Of a DNA stretch of 64,000 nucleotides, positions 18,273-26,707 are shown in pieces. The notes below the pieces were generated by a model. That model searched no databases, was not told the DNA's origin, and worked only from the letters and a program-made list of their open reading frames with translations. Numbering within the stretch: the stretch's first letter is position 1; every line of letters begins with the position of its first letter. Position numbers and translations under genes: made by a program. Source of the stretch: Planctomycetaceae bacterium (GTDB taxonomy: Bacteria > Planctomycetota > Planctomycetia > Planctomycetales > Planctomycetaceae); NCBI GenBank assembly GCA_021732995.1, contig JAKFWA010000090.1, positions 18,877-82,876 on the forward strand, read 5' to 3'.

Positions 18273-18341
18273 GTAGCCTGGACGCCTCGTCCGGGCTGGC
18301 CTCACGTATGACTCGTGCTCGGACGAGGGCGTCCAAGCTAC
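18273..18341. repeat. Dispersed intergenic palindrome, family A, copy 1
   Basis: The arm GTAGCCTGGACGCCTCGTCC at 18273-18292 pairs with CGGACGAGGGCGTCCAAGCT from 18320, apart from one mismatch and one extra base. The two arms are about 26 bases apart. A near-identical palindrome is found at 49859-49918. The position between same-strand genes and the recurrence suggest a REP/MITE-like repeat family rather than a gene-specific terminator. Confidence 0.85.
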
Positions 18342-18407
18342 TTGGGCTTGCACGCTACATCCGTTGATAATCTGGCAGCGTGATGGATGCGTGGGTGACT
18401 GCTTGTC

Positions 18408-20048
18408 ATGCTTGGTGCCATGGGAACGGACTCGGAACAAGTTGAGGCGCGGCCGCTGGTGCTGGTGGTGGGTGCGGGGATCAACGGTGCGGCCGTGGCG
18501 CGCGAGCTGGCGCTCAACGGCGTGTCCGTGGTGGTCGTCGATGCCTTCGACATCGCCTTTGGCGCCACATCCCGATCATCGCGACTGATTCACGGCGGGT
18601 TGCGATATCTTGAACGCGGCGACTTTGCTCTGGTCCGCGAATCGCTGCGTGAGCGGGCGATTCTGTTGCGAACGGCGCCGCAGTTCGTACAGCCATTGAA
18701 GCTGCGTATTCCGGTACGACGACGCTTGGGCGGACTGGTCTGGAGCGTGCTGACGTTCATTGGCTGTGAGCGTTCGTGGTTCGGTCGCTGGTGGCTGCGT
18801 TGCTGGCCCAATGCGCGCGAACGCGGCCTGTGGCTCGTCCGTCTCGGGTTGTGGATGTACGACTGGTTGGCAGGCGAACCCATCGGGAAGACTGAAGATC
18901 AAGACGCGCGCCCGCGACAGACTCACGTCGGAAGTTCTGAGGTCTCGTCTCAAGCGACATTCCGTTGGTCGTGCGAATACTTCGACGCGCAGATTCTCTC
19001 TCCGGAACGCTTCACGGTCGCGCTGCTCGACCAGGCAAGGGGACTGACGCAACAACACTGCCGGACGTTTGCAGTTCATACTCACACGCTCGCAAAACTT
19101 GATGGTTCGCAGGTGCGATTGGTCGATCGGCTGGGCCTGAACAGCGAGGTTGTGCTGCAGCCCGACTTGATCATCAACGCGACGGGAGCCTGGGGCGACG
19201 CCACGCTGGCTGAATGGCGCGTCGATTCGCAGCGTCTGTTCGGCGGCACTAAGGGCAGTCACTTCATCACGCAGAATCGTGAACTGCGAGCTGCTCTTGG
19301 AGACTCTGGCATCTACGCGGAAGCTGGCGACGGTCGCATGGTCTTCGTGCTGCCATTTGGTCTGGATCAGACGCTGGTTGGCACGACGGACGAGCCGTTC
19401 GAGGCTTCGCCTGAAAACGCCGTGGCTGAACCTCGTGAGATCGACTACCTGATTGACCTCGTGAATGAAGTCGTCCCAATCGCGCGGCTGACTCGCGATG
19501 ACGTGGTGATGAGCTACTGCGGCGTACGTCCTCTGCCGTTCAGCCGGGCGGACTCAACCGCAGCGATCCCGCGCGGGCACTGGATTGAAGAAAACACGAG
19601 CGGCCCGGTCCCGATTCTGACACTCATCGGTGGCAAGCTCACGACGTGCCGCGCTCTCGGTGAAGAGGTCGCGGATCGTGTGCTCGCGCGACTGCGCCTG
19701 CCGCGCACCGCCAGTTCACACAACCTGCCGTTGCATGATCCCCGATTGCCGCCCGATCAGCAGTTCGCAACCGCGGCGAGCGTTGCTGAGCTCATTGATT
19801 CCACTGCGGTCATGGAAATCATCCGTCACGAGTGGGTGCGTACGCTCAGCGATCTGATCGAACGCCGCTTGATGCTGATTTTTAACCCGCGTCTGAGCCC
19901 GCAACACTTGCGGCAGTTGGCGACGGTCCTGGCGGATGAAGGCGTGATCCGCTCGGACCAGATCGATTCGGAAGTGGCTACCGCAATCGAGCGGCTGGAG
20001 CGCGTCTACGGAATCCGCCTGTCCGCACAAGAGACATCTCAGAGCTGA
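18408..20048 (+). CDS. glpD: FAD-dependent glycerol-3-phosphate dehydrogenase
   Basis: A 546-residue flavoprotein that oxidises glycerol-3-phosphate to dihydroxyacetone phosphate and passes electrons to quinone at the membrane. The FAD Rossmann motif VGAGINGAAVARELA is at residues 21-35. ATSRSSRLIHGGLRYLE, the GlpD signature region, follows. Later segments include NATGAWGD, GGTKGSHF, VGTTDEPF and GGKLTTCRALGEEVAD, all typical. The C-terminal 120 residues form the alpha-helical GlpD cap domain. No glycerol kinase or facilitator is adjacent. The start may be ATG 18408 or 18420; neither has a strong ribosome site. Confidence 0.92.
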   Translation: MLGAMGTDSEQVEARPLVLVVGAGINGAAVARELALNGVSVVVVDAFDIAFGATSRSSRLIHGGLRYLERGDFALVRESLRERAILLRTAPQFVQPLKLRIPVRRRLGGLVWSVLTFIGCERSWFGRWWLRCWPNARERGLWLVRLGLWMYDWLAGEPIGKTEDQDARPRQTHVGSSEVSSQATFRWSCEYFDAQILSPERFTVALLDQARGLTQQHCRTFAVHTHTLAKLDGSQVRLVDRLGLNSEVVLQPDLIINATGAWGDATLAEWRVDSQRLFGGTKGSHFITQNRELRAALGDSGIYAEAGDGRMVFVLPFGLDQTLVGTTDEPFEASPENAVAEPREIDYLIDLVNEVVPIARLTRDDVVMSYCGVRPLPFSRADSTAAIPRGHWIEENTSGPVPILTLIGGKLTTCRALGEEVADRVLARLRLPRTASSHNLPLHDPRLPPDQQFATAASVAELIDSTAVMEIIRHEWVRTLSDLIERRLMLIFNPRLSPQHLRQLATVLADEGVIRSDQIDSEVATAIERLERVYGIRLSAQETSQS

Positions 20049-20069
20049 ATGAGACAGGCTCGACCTGGC

Positions 20070-20393
20070 TCAAAATGGTTGCGACTCGCGGCGGATGGCC
20101 TGATAGACCTCGTAGCGATGAACGCTCAGATCACGGGGAGCCTGAATTCCCAGCCGGACTTTGGTCGGCGTGCCTTCACCAAAAACACGGATGTCAACGA
20201 CGCACACTTCGATATCCAGCTCATCGAGCCCCGTTGAGTCGTTCCTCTTTACATACTGCCTCGCCAGAACCTCGCCGTTTGACCCGCGTGAAAACTGCAG
20301 TTCGGCGCCGTCTTCGTCAATCTTGACGACCGTGAGGAGCGTTTCTGAACCGAACATTACCGAATCACCGGACGTGCGACTGATGACCAGCAT
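20070..20393 (-). CDS. csrA: CsrA-like translational regulator with a large insertion
   Basis: A 107-residue protein; CsrA is normally about 60-70. CsrA dimers bind GGA in mRNA leaders to control translation. The N-terminus MLVISRTSGDSVMFG matches strand 1 of CsrA, including Arg6. The C-terminus from residue 65 (VVDIRVFGEG, then VRLGIQAPRDLSVHRYEVYQAI) matches the remainder, with the RNA-contact Arg of SVHR at residue 93. Between them about 45 residues are inserted, including TVVKIDEDGAELQFSRG, which itself resembles a CsrA strand pair. The start has an ideal AAGGGAG box 5 bases upstream. It faces the LarA-like gene across a 220-bp divergent promoter region. Confidence 0.82.
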   Translation of the reverse strand: MLVISRTSGDSVMFGSETLLTVVKIDEDGAELQFSRGSNGEVLARQYVKRNDSTGLDELDIEVCVVDIRVFGEGTPTKVRLGIQAPRDLSVHRYEVYQAIRRESQPF

Positions 20394-20613
20394 GGTAACT
20401 CCCTTCGAGAGATTGACGGCGCCAGATTGGCATCGACCTGACGATCCATCCGTAGCGGAGTGCCCGCGCCGCTGTTTCCAGGACGCGTCAAAGTACAAGA
20501 CAGACGCGCGGCGGCAAGCGGTTTCTGGCTGGCCGGTTCAGATCCCTTCGGCAGGTTGCTAAACTGCGGTTTGGTGCACTTTCCAAACCGAATCATTAAC
20601 CCGCGCGTGAACT

Positions 20614-21846
20614 GTGGCATTGCAAGAATCGTTGACGGTCTCTTTGAAGTATGGTCGCCAGGGGCATTTCAGTTGTGAGATGCACTCGCCGCGCGTCGCC
20701 GTGTATCGACCGGGCCCGAAGGCTCGAGATGCCGCCGAGGCCACGCGCCAGGCGCTCGCAAATCCCATCCAGTTTCCGACGCTCGACAAAGCACTGGTTC
20801 AGGATGACCAGATCGTGCTGGCTCTGGAACGCAACACGCCGCAATCCCCTGTTATCGTCAACGAGATCTGGAAGTTCCTGTCGCGCTGCGAGATCGATCC
20901 AGCCAACCTGTTGATCATTCAACCGGCTGAGTTGCTCGCGCGCGCCGAACAGGACCCGCGGTCTCTGCTGCCGGATAACGTCAAGTTGAAGGTGGGTTGG
21001 AAGATTCACGACCCCACCGATGCCAACAGCATCGCCCTGCTGACGAATGCTTCCACCGGCGAACGTGTCAGCCTGGCTCGCGACGTCATTGATGCCGGCA
21101 TGGTCATCCCGGTCGGGCTGACACGCTACGACCCCATTCTCGGCTATCGCGGCGGTGCGAGTGTGTTTTATCCGGGACTGTCGACCGTGGACGCCATGCG
21201 CACTTCGATCGGCCTGGGTCACTCGGAACTCTCACCGCGCGAGCTGCGGCCGAAGCGGCTGTTCGTGGACGAAGTCGCGTGGCTGATGGGTGTGCAGTTC
21301 GCCGTGCAACTGATTGCGTCTGATGGCGCCGGCGTTTGCGAAGTGCTGGCGGGGGGCGCTGAATTCACGCATCACAAGAGCAAGGAGCGACTCGATCATC
21401 ACTGGCTCATCAGTCTGAGCGAACGAGTTTCCACGGTGGTGGTGGCGGTGACTCACGATGCCGAAGGGCACGGCTGGTACCAGCTTGGCCGCGCGATCGA
21501 GGTCGCCCGGCAACTGGTGGAGTCCGATGGCAAGATCATTGTCCTATCTGAGATTTCTGAAGAGCCAGGAGCGGGCGTGGCCGTGCTGAAGGAAGGGGAA
21601 GACCCTGAAGACCACCTGCAAGCTTTACGCACTGCTGCGCCACTGGATCTGCTGCCTGCGACGCAGTTGATTCAGGCCCTGGGTTGGGGCCGAGTTTACC
21701 TGCGCAGCCGCCTGGAACCGTCGCTGGTGGAAGACCTGCAAATGGCCCCACTGAGTTCCGACCGCGAGGTCGAACGACTCGTATCCGACGAGGACTCAGT
21801 AGCGTTTATCGGATCCGCCCAGCACGCGTACGGGATCGTTGATTGA
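20614..21846 (+). CDS. LarA-like (DUF2088) protein lacking key catalytic residues
   Basis: A 410-residue protein resembling nickel-pincer lactate racemase LarA in overall order. It has an N-terminal LKYGRQGHFSCEM (family form L-x-YG), a Rossmann-like middle part, NASTGERV, and the signature-like GYRGGASVFYPGLS near residues 172-185. The GTG start at 20614 is chosen because the conserved L-x-YG segment precedes ATG 20680. In true LarA the GYSGG region has a histidine before it and a cofactor-holding lysine after it. Here those positions appear to be Asp and Ala/Ser, so racemase activity is doubtful. No larB, larC or larE is in the window. Confidence 0.65.
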   Translation: MALQESLTVSLKYGRQGHFSCEMHSPRVAVYRPGPKARDAAEATRQALANPIQFPTLDKALVQDDQIVLALERNTPQSPVIVNEIWKFLSRCEIDPANLLIIQPAELLARAEQDPRSLLPDNVKLKVGWKIHDPTDANSIALLTNASTGERVSLARDVIDAGMVIPVGLTRYDPILGYRGGASVFYPGLSTVDAMRTSIGLGHSELSPRELRPKRLFVDEVAWLMGVQFAVQLIASDGAGVCEVLAGGAEFTHHKSKERLDHHWLISLSERVSTVVVAVTHDAEGHGWYQLGRAIEVARQLVESDGKIIVLSEISEEPGAGVAVLKEGEDPEDHLQALRTAAPLDLLPATQLIQALGWGRVYLRSRLEPSLVEDLQMAPLSSDREVERLVSDEDSVAFIGSAQHAYGIVD

Positions 21847-21871
21847 GGTTCGAGATGAACCCCTATACCCG

Positions 21872-22597
21872 CTACTGATCCTTGCGAACGCGCAGGTTGC
21901 GGAACTGGACTTCGAAGTCTTCGGCCTGAAAACCGATGAGGCCGGACTTCAACTCGCCGGGTTCGTTGGTGCAGATCTTTGTGCCGTTAATGGACGTCGT
22001 CAGCACCCCGTCCTTCGACGTGACTTCGATGCTGTTCCATTCGCCAACCGGCTTGCGAGCGGTCTGACGCGCGGCATCATCGTCCTGAATGACGGCGTCC
22101 TTGGCGCCACCGTTAGCCTTGATGCTGGCCATCTCGGTGTACTTGCCCTGCACCTCTAATGAGACCGGCCACTGCTTATGCGGCTCGGTGATGTAGACCA
22201 GCAGGCCCGTGTTGCCTTTGTACTCGGCATCGTTCTTCAGATCCGCCGGACGACGGAAGCGGTAGTCGAACTTCAGCGTGAAGTTGTCGTAGCTCTGCTT
22301 GGAATATAGGTAGCCGCGCGGCTTGCCGAAGCAGTCGAAACCGTTGCCGGCCGCTTGCCAGACAACCGCGTCCTTGGGGTCTTTGGCGAAGAACTTTTCA
22401 AAGGCGTCAAAGCTCAAGAGCTCGAAACCTTCTTCCAGCTTCAGTTCGGGAGCGTCTTCCGGGAGCGGCTCCGGCTTGGATTCAGTAGCCGCCACTTTCC
22501 CCGGCGCAGAATCGGCGGGAGGTGGTGTGACCGGCGTCGAATTGGAACATCCCGTGACCAGCACTCCGAGAAACAAAGCCGACCAGAAGCGCGCCAT
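21872..22597 (-). CDS. DUF1080 lipoprotein (3-keto-disaccharide hydrolase-like)
   Basis: A 241-residue lipoprotein. The signal peptide ends in the lipobox LVTGC (Cys17), then comes a Pro/Glu-rich linker to residue 50. Residues 55-238 form the DUF1080 laminin-G-like sandwich, with YLYSKQSYDNFTLKFDYRF, NTGLLVYI, SLEVQGK, GEWNSIEV and LIGFQ. Family members in Planctomycetota and Bacteroidota are exported and some hydrolyse 3-keto-glycosides. It converges with the LarA-like gene, with 25 bp between their stops. Confidence 0.88.
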   Translation of the reverse strand: MARFWSALFLGVLVTGCSNSTPVTPPPADSAPGKVAATESKPEPLPEDAPELKLEEGFELLSFDAFEKFFAKDPKDAVVWQAAGNGFDCFGKPRGYLYSKQSYDNFTLKFDYRFRRPADLKNDAEYKGNTGLLVYITEPHKQWPVSLEVQGKYTEMASIKANGGAKDAVIQDDDAARQTARKPVGEWNSIEVTSKDGVLTTSINGTKICTNEPGELKSGLIGFQAEDFEVQFRNLRVRKDQ

Positions 22598-22913
22598 GAC
22601 GAAACCTCGCTCGGGAGAGATGATTCAAGACGCTGGCATCTTCGACTCTCCTCGCCGACACGCAAGGCTGACGATCCGTAACTACCGCCAGGTCATCCGG
22701 AAAACTGCAGCGCCGCCAGAAACAGTCTGATTTGCCACGCAACTATCCTCACGCGATCCGCGTCCGATTCCGTGGGCAGTTGGAGTAAGCCGCTCACTCG
22801 TGAATCGGCTCGCGAGGAAGCTCCGCGGTTGCAGGCCACTCGCACTTTCACGGTTTGCAAGCCTATAACTGCAAGTACCGTCTCGCGACTTCTATCCCCG
22901 GCTTGAGCGATCA
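22598..22913. other. Intergenic region between divergent genes
   Basis: These 316 bases separate the DUF1080 lipoprotein (minus) from a small membrane protein (plus). No conserved ORF, RNA fold or repeat is evident. It presumably carries both promoters, but no convincing -35/-10 pair stands out. Confidence 0.5.
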
Positions 22914-23270
22914 ATGTCCTCTGCAGAAATAACACCGACTCCACCCACTGCACGCAGGCGCCGGCTGTGGCTGTGGTGTATCGGCGGTTTCATAACCACC
23001 TTCATACTGATTGCCGTATCAAGCACCACGATGATCATGGTGCGCGTTGGAGATAAATTTGGAGTCGCACCCATCAAGCTCTGGCGGTTCTACCTGCGAG
23101 AATGGCCACGAGCTTTTGAGCCAGTCAACCTCGGCTCCGCGTCCACAAATCAGAGCATCCTGCTGACCGCCACCGCTCAGCACCTGCTGCTCTCTGCTGG
23201 CGGCGCGGCTGCGTTCCTGATCATCGGCTGGTTACGCCGGCGACTCAAAGACCGGTCCAGAGTGCCATGA
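22914..23270 (+). CDS. Small membrane protein of unknown function
   Basis: A 118-residue protein with two predicted membrane segments (about residues 20-43 and 85-107). A basic cytoplasmic-type N-terminus (ARRRR) and a basic C-terminal end (RRRLKDRSR) flank them. The 45-residue loop between the segments would lie outside. I do not recognise the family. It opens a run of short plus-strand genes up to 27.2 kb. Confidence 0.6.
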   Translation: MSSAEITPTPPTARRRRLWLWCIGGFITTFILIAVSSTTMIMVRVGDKFGVAPIKLWRFYLREWPRAFEPVNLGSASTNQSILLTATAQHLLLSAGGAAAFLIIGWLRRRLKDRSRVP

Positions 23271-23312
23271 AAACCTGTTCGGCTCATCCGCTGGAAAGAC
23301 GACTTTCGTATA

Positions 23313-23543
23313 ATGACTGATCTCAAACCCGGCCGTTATCGCCATTTTAAGGGCAACGAATACACCGTTCTTGGTATTGTGCGTCACAGCGAGACACTCG
23401 CAGAGCTGGTCCTGTATCGGCAGGAATACGGCGATCGTGGGCTGTGGGTTCGCCCTGTGGCCATGTTTCTGGAGACGGTCGAGTTTCAAGGACAAATTGT
23501 TCCCCGATTCCAGTATCTTGGTCCGGAAACCGAGGCCAGTTGA
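23313..23543 (+). CDS. DUF1653 domain protein
   Basis: A 76-residue protein that is almost entirely a DUF1653 domain: LKPGRYRHFKGNEYTVLGIVRHSETLAELVLYR is split by conserved Gly and His positions, then LWVRPVAMFLETV. This small beta-rich family is widespread in bacteria and has no established function. Length matches stand-alone members. It lies 42 bp after the preceding membrane protein gene. Confidence 0.88.
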   Translation: MTDLKPGRYRHFKGNEYTVLGIVRHSETLAELVLYRQEYGDRGLWVRPVAMFLETVEFQGQIVPRFQYLGPETEAS

Positions 23544-23562
23544 CCGCCCGAGGTGCATCGTC

Positions 23563-23733
23563 ATGGAGAATCAAGACTATTTCATCGGCTGGGGAACCTT
23601 GTCGCTGATCAACGCCGGACTTGCTCAGTCGAAAGGCCGCAGCGGGTTACTCTGGTGGCTCATTTCGATCGTCCTCGGCCCCGTTGCCACGTTGCTGATC
23701 GTGGTCCTGCCGAAAGAGCCGCAAGCTCGTTGA
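23563..23733 (+). CDS. Very small membrane protein
   Basis: A 56-residue protein starting at ATG 23563 with an aggtg-like site nearby. It has a Gly-rich N-terminal half (DYFIGWGTLSLINAGLAQSKGR) and one strong membrane segment, LLWWLISIVLGPVATLLIVVL. It begins 20 bp after the DUF1653 stop on the same strand, suggesting co-transcription. Function is unknown; the regular hydrophobic design argues that it is real. Confidence 0.6.
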   Translation: MENQDYFIGWGTLSLINAGLAQSKGRSGLLWWLISIVLGPVATLLIVVLPKEPQAR

Positions 23734-23817
23734 GCGTCACCGATGGAGTAGTGCTGAAGCCTCGATTGATGCAGAACTCTGGACTGTTCCGTCACAAACC
23801 TGATCGAGGGGCATCCT

Positions 23818-24432
23818 ATGGGCCTGTTTGACGTCTTCGGTGGTCGCAAACGCTCGAATGTCACCGTGCTGGATGATCGTATCTGGCTCAACGGTTCGGC
23901 CAAGCTGAAAGGCATCAGGAGCGACCTCCTCGATCAACAAAAATCGAAGCTCACTGGTATATTACTGGTGGCACACTTCTCTGATGTACTGGAACAGCTT
24001 GCCGAGATCGCTTCGGAGAATGTCCACATCCCGATCAAAACCTGCCTCGCAAAGGACCTCTCAGCGCACATTGCGGCAGACTGGCCAATTAATGATTCTG
24101 TCACGCTCGCCATCATCGTTGGTGAACGCCATCCGTTACCCAAACACGATCAATTGGTGGCGCAATTCGCACAGAGTCTTCCCGTTCAAGTTCGATTGAT
24201 CACGCATGTCTCGCTGGCAGACGCATTCATGAAAGCATTCGCCGGGGAATGGGTGGAAGGCCTGCTCAAAAGCTTGGGTATGAGCGAAGACGAATTCATC
24301 GAAAGCGAGATGGTCTCTCGGCGAATCAAGGCTGCTCAGTTGAAGATCGAGCAAGAAGCGTTTGGCGATTCCGACGCCCCCTCGGCCACCGAATGGCTCG
24401 CCGCCAACGTGCCGGAAATGCAGCGAGATTGA
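23818..24432 (+). CDS. Hypothetical cytoplasmic protein
   Basis: A 204-residue protein with a good GAGGGG site 7 bases before ATG 23818. It starts MGLFDVFGGRKRS, then has alternating beta/alpha segments (LTGILLVAHFSDVLEQLAEI and SVTLAIIVGERHPL) that suggest an alpha/beta fold. The C-terminal part is acidic and helical (GMSEDEFIESEMV). There is no signal peptide or membrane segment. I do not recognise the family. Confidence 0.6.
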   Translation: MGLFDVFGGRKRSNVTVLDDRIWLNGSAKLKGIRSDLLDQQKSKLTGILLVAHFSDVLEQLAEIASENVHIPIKTCLAKDLSAHIAADWPINDSVTLAIIVGERHPLPKHDQLVAQFAQSLPVQVRLITHVSLADAFMKAFAGEWVEGLLKSLGMSEDEFIESEMVSRRIKAAQLKIEQEAFGDSDAPSATEWLAANVPEMQRD

Positions 24433-24798
24433 TAACCTGCTTCCGTATGGAAATGTTCCAGGACTGGTTTGTCACAGCTCATCGCAACATTTGCATTAGC
24501 CCCAGAAACGCTTCAACTTACCTGGGCTCGATTGGCAAGCACAGGACCACATGGGCGTCGCTAATCACACTCTACGAGGCGTCCATAAGCACTGCTTTTC
24601 ATCGAATAACCCCACCGCAATCGCTCTACCAGCAAGTGACGAGCCGCAATAGCATCCCGCGCAGATCGCGTTCGAATGAGATGCGCCGACTAACGAGCAA
24701 TTCCACCCGGCGTGTACTGCGGGCGGGTTGGTGCCTGACATGTCGCTGGCGAGGGTTAGCTTTGGCGTTGGGGAGAATTGGTGCCACGGAGAGGCGTC
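24433..24798. other. Intergenic region, 366 bases
   Basis: The only long open frames here are out of frame with the neighbouring genes and have no ribosome site. Composition is less GC-rich than the flanking genes. I see no RNA gene or repeat. It should contain the promoter of the downstream lipoprotein gene. Confidence 0.5.
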
Positions 24799-25311
24799 AT
24801 GTTCAAGTCGCAATCATTTTGTTGGTTATGCCTGCTATTTGCCGTAGGTTGCCACTCGTTTCCTTTTGACTTGTCCCATGGCCAGGAAGCTCCCAAAGAC
24901 AGCGGCGAAACGATCAGCATCACCAGATCCAGCGGGCGCAGCACGCCAGGCACGCCGTTTACCAATTCGGCATGGGAATTCCGCCCGACGGGGGAATGTC
25001 GATATTCGAGCTCATCCAAAAAAGTTTTGAGCAATCTCCCACCCGTTGAATCCGAGTCGCAATGGCTGTCCCAAACCGACTATGAGCGATGCCGAGATCT
25101 ATTATGGAAAACCCGCTTTTTCTACATGAGAGAAGAGAACGGGGAGATCGTGGCGGGCGCGAGCTACACCGGCATCGAAGTCCAGTGCGGTGACAAGAAA
25201 CATCGAGTTTCTTTCAACTCGCGCAAACCGCCTCATGGGATTTCTTCATTGATGACCTTTTTGGACACGTGCGCGAAAGATGCTGATTTGAAAGCGGACG
25301 GAACCAGATAA
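24799..25311 (+). CDS. Hypothetical lipoprotein
   Basis: A 170-residue protein with GGAGAGG a few bases before ATG 24799. The signal peptide FKSQSFCWLCLLFAVGC ends in a lipobox Cys near residue 18. The mature part begins with an unstructured Ser/Gly/Thr-rich segment. A compact domain from about residue 65 contains WEFRPTGECRYSS and YTGIEVQCGDKKHRVSF. Two in-frame upstream starts (TTG 24778, GTG 24781) would spoil the signal peptide. The family is not recognised. Confidence 0.62.
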   Translation: MFKSQSFCWLCLLFAVGCHSFPFDLSHGQEAPKDSGETISITRSSGRSTPGTPFTNSAWEFRPTGECRYSSSSKKVLSNLPPVESESQWLSQTDYERCRDLLWKTRFFYMREENGEIVAGASYTGIEVQCGDKKHRVSFNSRKPPHGISSLMTFLDTCAKDADLKADGTR

Positions 25312-25634
25312 GCAGCGACCACCCAAACCGTCTCATCGCCGCCGGACGACACAGCTCGGCAGTAGCACAGGCCGAGTGATGCGATCCCCGGAACACTAAC
25401 TATGTCATCGCCCGGCACTTGTCTGATTGAGTCACGCCTGCAGATGGAAGCCGTTTGTCATGCCAGCACGAGTTGCCTTCAGGTCTACCCTTGGCTGCGA
25501 CCAGCGCGAGCACTTATGTTCTCATCTGCCAGTAACTGTCCGCGACTAGAGGATGTCGCAATCGGACTGACTTGGGCCGTGCGACAAAAGTCCCTGCAGA
25601 GCTGACAGCCATCTCAACTTGAGGGAGCAACCAA
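25312..25634. other. Intergenic region, 323 bases
   Basis: A 67-codon open frame at 25402-25605 lacks a ribosome site and has no hydrophobic or domain-like pattern, so I do not call it. Nothing else is recognised. The last bases contain the GAGGGAG site of the next gene. Confidence 0.45.
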
Positions 25635-26162
25635 GTGAATCATCGAGGGCTTTATCCGACGGGTGCGGGTATGCATTGCCTGTGGAATCCGGCGGCGTTC
25701 GCCGCGGTCAACGACTATGACTCATGGGCCAAAGAACTTGAGCAAGACAAGGACATCGAACGGCACATTCGAGCCGGCGCCTTCGTGCCCTTGAACATCG
25801 GCTCTGATGGAGCGATGGAGATCGAGATCCGCGTGGGCACACCAGAGGCGCCAGCCACGCTGAACGAACGCGAAACGCAGTACTTGATCGTTGCTTCTCA
25901 GCCGTACCTGCTGCGATCGACCGGAGCGATCGGTGTCAGCGGCATCGAAGAGGTTTCGTACCCCGTTTCGCGGCGTGCCGGTTCCGTGTCCTTGCCCAAT
26001 GGTGACTACGCGGTGACGGCTCACTTGATTGCCTGGGACGAAGAGCCCGGTATGCAAACCGACGATGGCCCAGCTCCGGGGGCACTGCCCGATTATCTCG
26101 TGCTGATTAATCCGGCGAAACCCGGTACCGAATTCCGCACAGCCATCGGGACGTTCAAGTAG
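25635..26162 (+). CDS. Hypothetical protein (beta-rich)
   Basis: A 175-residue protein with a GTG start at 25635 and GAGGGAG 7 bases upstream. The N-terminal 35 residues contain GLYPTGAGMHCLWNP. The rest is acidic and beta-rich, with VPLNIGSDGAMEIEIRVGT and SLPNGDYAVTAHLIAWDEEPG. No signal peptide or membrane segment is present. The last part (LPDYLVLINPA) suggests a compact single domain. The family is unknown to me. Confidence 0.6.
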   Translation: MNHRGLYPTGAGMHCLWNPAAFAAVNDYDSWAKELEQDKDIERHIRAGAFVPLNIGSDGAMEIEIRVGTPEAPATLNERETQYLIVASQPYLLRSTGAIGVSGIEEVSYPVSRRAGSVSLPNGDYAVTAHLIAWDEEPGMQTDDGPAPGALPDYLVLINPAKPGTEFRTAIGTFK

Positions 26163-26336
26163 CAACCAACTCCTGGAACGAGGGATCAACCAAATTCGAC
26201 GCGACGCATCATTTGCCGCTGGCGGTTTACGACCCACGACTTCTAACGTAGCTCGTAGGCTGAGTTCTGGGCTCGTCTGTTCGAGCCCAACTCAATCACG
26301 GACATCGGACCAAGGGTGAAGCAGACAGGTGCGTCC

Positions 26337-26675
26337 ATGTCGAATCCTGACTGTCCAGCTCCGCACAATCGCGATCCAGCATCGAGCAGTTCATCTCGAG
26401 TCGACGTTCTCTTTCTGGCACTGGTGATCTTTGTTGATTTGCTCCTCGGACGCGGAGTCGTGCACTCCCTTAGCATGCAGTATCAATGGCGACTGATCTT
26501 GGCCTTTAAGCTCTTCGCCTGGGTGTTCTATCTGACGCCGTACTATCTCGATTGGCGAAAGTCGCGCCGTCCCCCGCAGTTCACGGGCGCCTGGCACTGG
26601 GCAGTGACTTTGGCGGTAACACTACTGTGTTTAGACACCGCGGGTGCAGCTTTATTGGCAACGCAGCCCCATTAA
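26337..26675 (+). CDS. Small membrane protein
   Basis: About 112 residues with three hydrophobic segments (about 23-41, 50-70 and 86-106) and a Ser-rich polar N-terminus. The middle loop carries YYLDWRKSRRPPQ. A GTG at 26316 in the same frame would add seven residues; neither start has a strong ribosome site. Function is unknown. The next gene starts 32 bp later. Confidence 0.5.
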   Translation: MSNPDCPAPHNRDPASSSSSRVDVLFLALVIFVDLLLGRGVVHSLSMQYQWRLILAFKLFAWVFYLTPYYLDWRKSRRPPQFTGAWHWAVTLAVTLLCLDTAGAALLATQPH

Positions 26676-26707
26676 CCCTTCACATTTGCCGCTCCGTTGA
26701 CCTCACC

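Noticed and set aside
24249..24869. A 206-codon plus-strand frame overlapping two called genes
   Set aside because: It runs out of frame through the end of the 23818 gene and the start of the lipoprotein gene; no motif and no ribosome site.
25402..25605. A 67-codon plus-strand frame in an intergenic gap
   Set aside because: No ribosome site, no signal peptide or domain pattern; composition like non-coding DNA.
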